Source: an uncultured Eubacteriales bacterium (lineage in GTDB: Bacteria > Bacillota > Clostridia > Christensenellales > CAG-138). From it: DNA of 12,355 nt. Under the pieces are notes generated by a model. The model saw nothing but the letters and a program-made list of their open reading frames with translations. It searched no databases and was not told the origin of the DNA. A program made the translations under genes and the position numbers. The number at the start of each line of letters is the position of its first letter. Positions within the stretch are counted from its first letter, which is position 1. Positions 1-6,346 of this stretch are shown piece by piece. The DNA lies in the NCBI GenBank assembly GCA_900550525.1, contig URSN01000053.1, positions 1-12,355 of the forward strand, in the 5' to 3' direction.

Positions 1-13
1 GGCCGCGCCGTAG

Positions 14-2053
14 GTGGACGGGCAGCCGGTCAAGTACGCGCTGGTGGGCAACCCCAACAGCGGCAAGACGACGCTGTTCAACGCGCTCACCGGCGCGCGC
101 GAATACGTGGGCAACTGGCCGGGCGTCACGGTCGAGAAGAAGGAGCGCCGCCTGCACGCCTACGGGCACGACATCACCGTGGTGGACCTGCCGGGCATCT
201 ACTCGCTCTCGCCCTATTCGATGGAGGAGATCGTCGCGCGCAACTTCGTCATCGAGGAGAAGCCCGACGCGGTCATCAACATCGTGGACGCGACCAACCT
301 GGAGCGCAACCTGTACCTGACCGTGCAGCTGATGGAGCTGGAGCGGCCGATGGTCATCGCGCTCAACATGATGGACGAGGTCGCGCGCCTGGGCGTGACG
401 ATCGACTGCGCGCGCCTCTCGCGCGAGCTGGGCGTGCCGGTCATGCCCATCGTCGCGCGCACCGGCGAGGGCGTGGACGACCTGCTGCGCGAAAGCGCCG
501 ATCTGCTGGCGCTCTCGCACGAGCAGCTGCACGCGGGCTTCTGCATCGAGCCGGACGACCTGTACGACGCGCGCACGCACGCGGCGCACCACCGCATCGG
601 CGAGATCCTGGGCGACGCGCCGGCGCGCGCGGGCCTGCCGGCGCACTGGGCGGAGATCAAGCTCCTCGAGGGCGACGCGATGGTGCGCGAGCAGCTGCAT
701 CTGACGGACGAACAGGCGGCGGCCGTGGACAAAGCCGTGGCCGGTTACGTCGGCGACGGCCTGCCCGGCGACGGGGAGGCGCGCGTGGCCGACAGCCGCT
801 ACCGCTACATCACGCGCGTGTGCGCGCAGGCCGTTTCGCGCCGCGGCGCGGGGCGCGACCTGACCGACCGCATCGACGCGGTGCTGACGAACAAATGGGC
901 CGGCCTGCCGATCTTCCTGCTCATCATGGGCGCGATCTTCCTGCTCACGTTCGATACGCTGGGCGCCTGGCTCTCCGACGGGGTGGATACGCTCGTGATC
1001 GGGCTGTTCCTGCCCGGGGTGCTGGGGCTGTGCGTGGGGGCGGGGGCTGCGCCGTGGCTGGTCAGCCTCCTGTGCGACGGGGTGATCACCGGCGTGGGCG
1101 CGGTGCTCGTGTTTTTGCCGCAGATCGCGCTGCTGTTCTTCTGCCTGTCCATGCTGGAGGACAGCGGCTACCTCTCGCGCACGGCGTTCCTGATGGACCG
1201 CGCGCTCAAGCGCTTCGGCCTGTCGGGCAAGTCCTTCATCCCGATGCTGATGGGCTTTGGCTGCACGGTGCCGGCGGCCATGGCCGCGCGCACGATGGAG
1301 AACGAGAACGACCGCCGCATGACCATCATGCTGCTGCCGTTCGTCTCCTGCTCGGCCAAGCTCCCGGTGTACGGGCTGATCGCCTCGGCGTTTTTTGACG
1401 AATACCGCGGGCTCGTCGTGCTGAGCCTGTACGTGCTGGGCATCGTGGTCGGCATTTTGACGGGCATCCTGTTCCGCAGGACGCTGTTTCGCAGCAACAA
1501 CGCGGCGTTCGTGCTGGAGCTGCCGCCCTACCGCTGGCCGTCGATGAAGAACACCCTGCTGCACGTGGGCGAGCGCGTCGGCCATTTCCTCGAGAAGGCG
1601 GGCACGATCATCCTGCTGATGAGCGTGGTGCTGTGGTTCCTCATGCGCTTCACGCCAACGCTCGAGATGACCGCCGAGACCGAGCGCAGCATCCTCGGCG
1701 TGGTCGGCGGGTGGATCGCGCCGGTGTTCGGCCCGCTGGGCTTTGGCACGTGGCAGGCGTCGGTGGCGCTGCTCTCGGGCCTTGTGGCCAAGGAAGCGGT
1801 GAACTCCTCGCTCTCGATGTTCCTTGGCGCCACGGGCGATGCGCTCACGGATGCGCTTGCCGGCCTGTTCTCGCCGCTGTCGGCGTACTGCTTCCTCGTG
1901 TTCGTGCTGCTGTATGTGCCGTGCATGGCCGCGGTGGCGACCATGCGGCGCGAGCTGGGCAGCGCGAAATACATGTGGTTCACCGCCGCCTATCAGATCC
2001 TCGTCGCCTACGCGGTGTCGCTGGTCGTCCATATCTTGGGCAGCCTGCTCTGA
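14..2053 (+). CDS. feoB: Ferrous iron transport protein B (FeoB)
   Basis: Encodes a 679-aa inner-membrane Fe(II) transporter: an N-terminal G-protein domain joined to a polytopic permease. The G motifs are visible: G1 GNPNSGKT (residues 12-19), the NWPGVTVEKK switch region (34-43), G3 DLPG (58-61), G4 NMMD (118-121) and G5 around ARTGEG (148-153). A soluble spacer runs to about residue 290. The hydrophobic segments follow, including the gate motif PFVSCSAKLPVYG (about 443-455) and the second gate near FGTWQASVALLSGLVAKEAV (about 577-596). The length is within the usual FeoB range. The start is GTG at 14, because a TAG stop lies in frame directly before it at 11-13. It leaves a normal short lead into the G1 motif, but no good ribosome binding site is visible in the 13 available bases. 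A feoA partner may lie just outside the window. The gene ends in TGA and is followed by a strong terminator. The family assignment is secure; the exact start is not. Confidence 0.96.
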   Translation: MDGQPVKYALVGNPNSGKTTLFNALTGAREYVGNWPGVTVEKKERRLHAYGHDITVVDLPGIYSLSPYSMEEIVARNFVIEEKPDAVINIVDATNLERNLYLTVQLMELERPMVIALNMMDEVARLGVTIDCARLSRELGVPVMPIVARTGEGVDDLLRESADLLALSHEQLHAGFCIEPDDLYDARTHAAHHRIGEILGDAPARAGLPAHWAEIKLLEGDAMVREQLHLTDEQAAAVDKAVAGYVGDGLPGDGEARVADSRYRYITRVCAQAVSRRGAGRDLTDRIDAVLTNKWAGLPIFLLIMGAIFLLTFDTLGAWLSDGVDTLVIGLFLPGVLGLCVGAGAAPWLVSLLCDGVITGVGAVLVFLPQIALLFFCLSMLEDSGYLSRTAFLMDRALKRFGLSGKSFIPMLMGFGCTVPAAMAARTMENENDRRMTIMLLPFVSCSAKLPVYGLIASAFFDEYRGLVVLSLYVLGIVVGILTGILFRRTLFRSNNAAFVLELPPYRWPSMKNTLLHVGERVGHFLEKAGTIILLMSVVLWFLMRFTPTLEMTAETERSILGVVGGWIAPVFGPLGFGTWQASVALLSGLVAKEAVNSSLSMFLGATGDALTDALAGLFSPLSAYCFLVFVLLYVPCMAAVATMRRELGSAKYMWFTAAYQILVAYAVSLVVHILGSLL

Positions 2054-2075
2054 GCGGACACAGGGGATAGTGGTC

Positions 2076-2119
2076 ATTCATGCAGGGAACGAAAAGATTT
2101 CCTGCATGAATTGCTTTTT
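2076..2119 (+). terminator. Rho-independent terminator after feoB
   Basis: A perfect 11-bp inverted repeat (ATTCATGCAGG at 2076-2086, CCTGCATGAAT at 2101-2111) can be extended by G-U, A-U and A-U pairs to a 14-bp stem with an 8-nt A-rich loop. TGCTTTTT follows on the plus strand. This is a canonical intrinsic terminator and separates feoB from the surE run. On the minus strand no T tract follows, so it works in one direction. Confidence 0.9.
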
Positions 2120-2128
2120 GGGGCGCGG

Positions 2129-2144
2129 TATGATAGACTATAGT
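2129..2144 (+). promoter_or_regulatory. Possible -10 region of the surE operon promoter
   Basis: In the short AT-richer gap between the feoB terminator and surE there are two candidate -10 hexamers, TATGAT at 2129-2134 and TATAGT at 2139-2144. Neither has a convincing -35 at 16-18 bp; TTTTGG at 2116-2121 is the best for the second. The second lies in the 10-bp palindrome GACTATAGTC (2136-2145). A promoter is expected here because a terminator precedes the gap and a long gene run follows, but the exact hexamers are uncertain. Confidence 0.35.
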
Positions 2145-2168
2145 CCTACTTTTTGACGGAGAAGCTGC

Positions 2169-2936
2169 ATGAAACTGCTTGTCAGCAACGACGATGGGTA
2201 TCTGGCCGCCGGCATCGGCGCGCTGGTGAAGGCGCTTGCCGGCGCCGGGCACGAGGTGTACGTCGCCGCGCCGCACCGGCAGCGCAGCGCGGCGAGCCGC
2301 TCGATGACGCTGCATGAGCCGCTGCGGGCCGAGCGCGTGACGCTCCCGGCCGCGCCGGACGTGCCGGCCTACGCGGTGAGCGGCACGCCGGTGGACTGCG
2401 TGCGCCTGGCGCTGGGCAACCTGTTCCCCGCGCCGGACGCGGTGCTCTCCGGCGTGAACCACGGGGCCAACCTCGGCACGGATACGCTGTATTCCGGCAC
2501 CGTGGCCGCCGCGCACGAGGCGGCGCTGCTGGGATATCCGGCCGTGGCGGTGTCCTGCTGCCGGATGGACGCGGCGCATTTCGACACGGCCGCGCATGTG
2601 GCGCTGCGCGCGGCGGAGCGGCTCGTGCAGAGCCCGCTGCCCTTTGGCGTGGTGCTCAACATCAACGTGCCGGACCTGCCGCTGGACGGGCTGCGCGGCG
2701 TGCGCTGCGCGCCGCTGGCCGTCACGCGCTATCCGCTGCGCTTTGCCGAGCGGAAGGACCCCTATGGCGGCACGTATTACTGGGCGCCGGGCGGCGGCAA
2801 GCTCGACGTGTATGAGGAAGAGGACGTGGACGAGCGATGGACGCGCGAGGGGTACGCCGTGTGCACCCCGCTCACCTACGACCTGACGGACCGGGCGGTC
2901 CTGGGCGGCTTCGACCCGGACGGCCTGCTGAGGTAG
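2169..2936 (+). CDS. surE: 5'/3'-nucleotidase SurE
   Basis: Encodes a 255-aa cytoplasmic, divalent-metal-dependent phosphatase of the SurE family, which dephosphorylates nucleoside 5'- and 3'-monophosphates. Family motifs are present: SNDDG near the N-terminus with metal ligands D8 and D9, the RQRSAASRSMTLHEPL segment (37-52) holding the likely ligand S40, AVSGTPVDCV (69-78), and SGVNHGANLGTDTLYSGTV (94-112) with the likely ligand N97. The length is normal for the family. The ATG at 2169 has GGAG at 2158-2161 with a 7-nt spacing. It is the first gene after the feoB terminator and lies 29 nt before the RpiR-type regulator, probably in the same transcript. The stop is TAG. The assignment rests on clear motifs; substrate preference cannot be read from the sequence. 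Confidence 0.95.
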   Translation: MKLLVSNDDGYLAAGIGALVKALAGAGHEVYVAAPHRQRSAASRSMTLHEPLRAERVTLPAAPDVPAYAVSGTPVDCVRLALGNLFPAPDAVLSGVNHGANLGTDTLYSGTVAAAHEAALLGYPAVAVSCCRMDAAHFDTAAHVALRAAERLVQSPLPFGVVLNINVPDLPLDGLRGVRCAPLAVTRYPLRFAERKDPYGGTYYWAPGGGKLDVYEEEDVDERWTREGYAVCTPLTYDLTDRAVLGGFDPDGLLR

Positions 2937-2965
2937 CGACGATGAAACGGCAAGGAGGGGGAAGC

Positions 2966-3856
2966 ATGGAGGGTCTGCTCGACGTGATCGCGGACAGCTA
3001 TCAGCGGTTCTCCAAGGGGCAGAAGCGCATAGCGGAATACATCATGAATTCCTATGACGACGCGGCGTTCATGACCGCGGCGCGGCTGGGCGAGACGGTC
3101 GGCGTGAGCGAATCGACCGTGGTGCGCTTTGCCTACGCCATCGGGCTGGACGGGTATCCGGCGCTGCAGGAGGCGCTGCAGGAGCTCATCCGCCACCGGC
3201 TCACGAGCGTGCAGCGCATCCGCCTGGCGGCGTCCATGCCGCAGAACGATATCCTGCGCCGCGTGCTCACCGACGATATGAACAACATCCGCGCCACGAT
3301 CGACATGATCGACAACGAGGGCTTTCACGCCGCGATCAACGCGCTGCTGGGCGCGCGGCGCATCTATGTGCTGGGCATCCGCAGCGCCATGTCGCTGGCG
3401 CAGTTTCTGACCTATTATCTCGACTATGTGTGCGACAACGTGATGTTCGTCAACGGCGCGGTGCAGGACATCTACGAGCGCATGATCCGCCTCGGGCCGG
3501 AGGACGTGTGCATCGGCATCAGCTTCCCGCGCTACAGCGCGCGCACCGTGGACGCCATGCGCTACGCCAAGCAGCGCGGCGCGACGGTCGTCACGCTGAC
3601 CGACGTGCCCAACTCCCCCTCGGCCCAGTATGCCGACTATGTGCTCTGCGCGCGCAGCAACATGGCCAGCTTTGCCGATTCGCTCGTGGCGCCGCTCTCG
3701 CTCATCAACGCGATCATCACGGCCGTGGGCCTTGCGCGCAAGGACGAGGCGTTCCGCCACCTGGGGCAGCTCGAGCAGATCTGGAGCGAGGAGGGCGTGT
3801 ACATGACCGAGCCGCGCCGCGGCGCCGCGGAGGACGCGGCGCACGGCAGGCCGTGA
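2966..3856 (+). CDS. MurR/RpiR family transcriptional regulator (HTH + SIS)
   Basis: Encodes a 296-aa regulator. The N-terminal RpiR-type helix-turn-helix domain covers about residues 1-77 and includes AARLGETVGVSESTVVRFAYAIG (recognition part about 38-60). A C-terminal SIS sugar-phosphate-binding domain covers about 130-256, seen in RRIYVLGIRSAMSLAQFL and VCIGISFPRYSARTV. SIS regulators of this family usually sense phosphosugars such as N-acetylmuramic acid 6-phosphate; the ligand here is unknown. I chose ATG 2966 because AAGGAGG (2951-2957) sits 8 nt before it. An in-frame ATG at 2942 would put the ribosome binding site inside the gene. Its stop overlaps the next gene's start by 4 nt (GTGA). 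It lies within a housekeeping run rather than next to a sugar transporter or murQ, so its targets cannot be inferred from its neighbours. The last 15 residues are a low-complexity tail. Confidence 0.9.
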   Translation: MEGLLDVIADSYQRFSKGQKRIAEYIMNSYDDAAFMTAARLGETVGVSESTVVRFAYAIGLDGYPALQEALQELIRHRLTSVQRIRLAASMPQNDILRRVLTDDMNNIRATIDMIDNEGFHAAINALLGARRIYVLGIRSAMSLAQFLTYYLDYVCDNVMFVNGAVQDIYERMIRLGPEDVCIGISFPRYSARTVDAMRYAKQRGATVVTLTDVPNSPSAQYADYVLCARSNMASFADSLVAPLSLINAIITAVGLARKDEAFRHLGQLEQIWSEEGVYMTEPRRGAAEDAAHGRP

Positions 3857-5082
3857 CCGTCGCCGTCGTCGGCGGCGGCCCCGCCGGCATGATGGCCGCT
3901 GCGGAAGCGGCGCGCCGCGGCTGCCGGACCGTGCTGCTCGAGCAGAACGAGAAGCTCGGCAAAAAGCTCTACCTCACCGGCAAGGGCCGCTGCAACGTGA
4001 CCAACGCCTGCGCGCGCGAGGGATTTTTCGAGGCGGTGCCGCGCAACCCGCGCTTTCTCTACAGCGCGTTCGCCGCGTTCGACAACCGCGACATGATGGC
4101 CCTGCTGGAGGGCCTCGGCGTGCCGCTCAAGGTGGAGCGGGGCGGGCGCGTGTTCCCCGCGTCGGACAAGTCGAGCGACGTGCTGCGCGCCGTGGAGCGG
4201 TATGTGCGTGAAAGCGGCGCCGAGGTGCGCCTTCACACGCGCGTGACGGGGATCGCCGTTTCGGGCGGGGCCGTGCGCGCCGTGCAGACGGAGGCGGGCG
4301 AGCTGCCGTGCGAGGCGGCCGTCCTGGCCACGGGCGGATGCAGCTATCCGCAGACCGGCTCCACCGGCGACGGCTACCGCTTTGCCGCCGCGTGCGGGCA
4401 TACGGTCGAGCCGCCGCGCGGCGTGCTCACGCCGCTTGTGACGCGGGAGGCGTGGCCGGCCGCGCTCGCGGGGCTGACGCTCAAAAACGTCGTGCTCAGC
4501 GCGGCGCGCGGCGGCCGCACGCTGCACCGTTCGGAGCCGGGGGAGCTGCTGTTCACGCACTTTGGCGTATCCGGCCCGCTCGTGCTGGCGCTCTCGTCGC
4601 GCCTTGCGGACGACCCGGCGGGCGCCGCGCTCTCGATCGATCTCAAGCCGGGGCTGGACGCGCAGCGGCTGGACGCGCGCCTGCTGCGCGACCTGGAGCA
4701 GAACCGCCAGCGCCGGCTGCGCGGCGCGCTGCCCGCGCTGCTGCCGGAGCGGCTGCTGCTGAGCGTGCTCGCCGTGGCGGGCGTGGATGCGGACAAGCCC
4801 GCCGCCGCGCTGACGCGGGGCGAGCGGCAGGCCGTCGGCGCGGCGCTCAAGGCGCTGCCGCTGACCGTCGCCGGCGCGCGCCCGGTTGAGGAGGCCATCG
4901 TCACGCGCGGCGGCGTATCCGTGCGCGAGGTGCTGCCGGGCAGCATGGCGTCGCGCCGCGTCGCGGGGCTGTATTTTGCGGGCGAGCTGCTCGATACCGA
5001 CGCCGTCACGGGCGGCTATAATCTTCAGATCGCATGGTCAACCGGCGCGTTGGCCGGGAGGAGCGTATGCAGCAACGGTTGA
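3853..5082 (+). CDS. BaiN/HI0933-family NAD(P)/FAD-dependent oxidoreductase
   Basis: Encodes a 409-aa flavoprotein of the HI0933/YhiN (BaiN/RdsA) family. The N-terminal dinucleotide-binding motif GGGPAGMMAAAEAA is at residues 7-20, with the acidic E30 after the second strand. The family signature LGKKLYLTGKGRCNVTN is at 35-51, and ATGGCSYPQTGSTGDGY lies mid-protein. The C-terminal flavin-closing segment GLYFAGELLDTDAVTGGYNL starts at about 373. The physiological substrate of most members is unknown; BaiN itself was named for a bile-acid-pathway reductase, but that role should not be assumed here. The start is GTG 3853, which overlaps the upstream TGA (GTGA). Later ATGs fall inside the nucleotide-binding loop. 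No strong ribosome binding site precedes it, which fits translational coupling. The 3' end overlaps cmk by 16 nt. A gene of this family before cmk is, from memory, a common clostridial arrangement. Confidence 0.9.
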   Translation: MTVAVVGGGPAGMMAAAEAARRGCRTVLLEQNEKLGKKLYLTGKGRCNVTNACAREGFFEAVPRNPRFLYSAFAAFDNRDMMALLEGLGVPLKVERGGRVFPASDKSSDVLRAVERYVRESGAEVRLHTRVTGIAVSGGAVRAVQTEAGELPCEAAVLATGGCSYPQTGSTGDGYRFAAACGHTVEPPRGVLTPLVTREAWPAALAGLTLKNVVLSAARGGRTLHRSEPGELLFTHFGVSGPLVLALSSRLADDPAGAALSIDLKPGLDAQRLDARLLRDLEQNRQRRLRGALPALLPERLLLSVLAVAGVDADKPAAALTRGERQAVGAALKALPLTVAGARPVEEAIVTRGGVSVREVLPGSMASRRVAGLYFAGELLDTDAVTGGYNLQIAWSTGALAGRSVCSNG

Positions 5083-5753
5083 ATATCGCCATCGACGGGC
5101 CCGCGGGCGCGGGCAAGAGCACGGTCGCGCGGGCCGTGGCCAAACGGCTCGGCGCGCGCTATCTGGACACCGGGGCCATGTACCGCGCCGCAGCGCTCTA
5201 CTGCCTGCGCCGCGGCGTGGAGCCGGGCGACGAGCGCGCGGTGGAGGCGGCGCTGCCCGGCGCGGACGTCTCCGTGCGCTACGAGGGGGAGGAGCAGCGC
5301 GTGCTGCTGCTGCGGGAGGACGTCACCGGCCTGCTGCGCGCGCCGGAGCTGGCCATGGGCGCGTCAGCCGTGTCGGCGCACCGCGCGGTGCGCCTGTGGA
5401 TGACGGAATTGCAGCGGCAGGTCGCGCGCGAATACGACGTGGTCATGGACGGGCGCGACATCGGCACGAACGTGCTGCGGGATACGCCCTACAAGTTTTA
5501 CCTCACCGCCACCGTGCAGGAGCGCGCGCGGCGGCGCCTGCTGGAGATGCAGGCACGCGGCACGGACGGGGGGCGCACGCTCGAACAGGTCGCGCAGGAG
5601 ATCGCGCAGCGCGACTACAACGACAGCCACCGCGCCTTCATGCCGCTCAGGCGCGCGGAGGACGCGCATCTCATCGACACCACCGGCATGACGGTCGACG
5701 AGGTCACCGACGAGGTCCTGCGCTGCGTGCGCGCGCCGGGGGAGGGCGGCTGA
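5067..5753 (+). CDS. cmk: Cytidylate kinase
   Basis: Encodes a 228-aa cytosolic CMP/dCMP kinase, which transfers phosphate from ATP to (d)CMP for nucleotide recycling. The P-loop GPAGAGKST is at residues 11-19, followed by the conserved LDTGAMYRA (33-41). DGRDIGTNV lies at about 128-136 and YNDSHRAFMPLRRAEDA near 183-199; both are characteristic of bacterial Cmk. The length matches the family. ATG 5067 has GGGAGGAG at 5056-5063; the GGAGG core ends 5 nt before the start. This start overlaps the upstream flavoprotein gene by 16 nt. The stop overlaps the plsC start (TGATG). The cmk-plsC-ispH/rpsA order is a well-known Firmicutes arrangement, which supports all of these calls. Confidence 0.96.
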   Translation: MQQRLNIAIDGPAGAGKSTVARAVAKRLGARYLDTGAMYRAAALYCLRRGVEPGDERAVEAALPGADVSVRYEGEEQRVLLLREDVTGLLRAPELAMGASAVSAHRAVRLWMTELQRQVAREYDVVMDGRDIGTNVLRDTPYKFYLTATVQERARRRLLEMQARGTDGGRTLEQVAQEIAQRDYNDSHRAFMPLRRAEDAHLIDTTGMTVDEVTDEVLRCVRAPGEGG

Positions 5754-6343
5754 TGCTGTATCTGCTGGCAAAGGTGCTGCTCTCGCCGTTTTTCCTGCTG
5801 CTGATGCGCCCGCGCGTGCGGGGGCTGCGGCACCTGTGGCGGCGCGGCGGCGCGATCGTGGTGAGCAACCACTGGGCCCTGTCCGACCCGATCCTCATCG
5901 CGCTGATCAGCCCGCGCGTGGTGCATTTCATGGCCAAGCAGGAGCTGTTTCAAAACCCCGCGGCGCGCTTTGTGCTCATGCGCGGGCTGTACGCCTTTCC
6001 GGTCAACCGCAAGCACGCGGACATGGCCTCGCTCAAGCAGGCGATGGCCGTGCTGCAAAAGGGCAAGGTGTTCGGCATCTTCCCGGAGGGGCGGCGCTCC
6101 GTCACGGGCGAGCTGGACGAGCTCGAGCGCGGCGCGGCGTTTCTCGCGCTGCGCTGCAACGTGCCCATCCTGCCGGTGTATTCCGACCCGCGCACCTACC
6201 GCAAGCTGCGCGTGAACATGATCGTCGGCGAGCCGATGGCCGCCGCGGCCATCGCCGCCGCGCACAAGGGCCGCTCCGTGGACGTGGTGACGCAGGCCAT
6301 CGCCGACAAGCTCCAGCAGCTGCGCCTGCAGCTGGAGGCGTAG
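5753..6343 (+). CDS. plsC: 1-acyl-sn-glycerol-3-phosphate acyltransferase (PlsC-like)
   Basis: Encodes a 196-aa membrane-associated acyltransferase that makes phosphatidic acid from lysophosphatidic acid. Residues 1-18 form a hydrophobic anchor. The catalytic NHX4D motif is at 39-45 (H40, D45). GLYAFPVNR (78-86) fits motif II, FPEGRRS (110-116) fits motif III (FPEGTRS in many relatives), and VPILPVY (137-143) fits motif IV. ATG 5753 overlaps the cmk stop and has GGAGG at 5741-5745 with a 7-nt spacing. The stop TAG is 3 nt before ispH, so the genes are co-transcribed and probably coupled in translation. The length is typical of the short clostridial PlsC proteins. Acyl-chain preference and acyl donor cannot be read from the sequence. 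Confidence 0.93.
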   Translation: MLYLLAKVLLSPFFLLLMRPRVRGLRHLWRRGGAIVVSNHWALSDPILIALISPRVVHFMAKQELFQNPAARFVLMRGLYAFPVNRKHADMASLKQAMAVLQKGKVFGIFPEGRRSVTGELDELERGAAFLALRCNVPILPVYSDPRTYRKLRVNMIVGEPMAAAAIAAAHKGRSVDVVTQAIADKLQQLRLQLEA

Positions 6344-6346
6344 GAT

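Noticed and set aside
2136..2145. GACTATAGTC palindrome as a regulator operator before surE
   Set aside because: Only 10 bp, a single copy, and overlapping a candidate -10; too little to call an operator.
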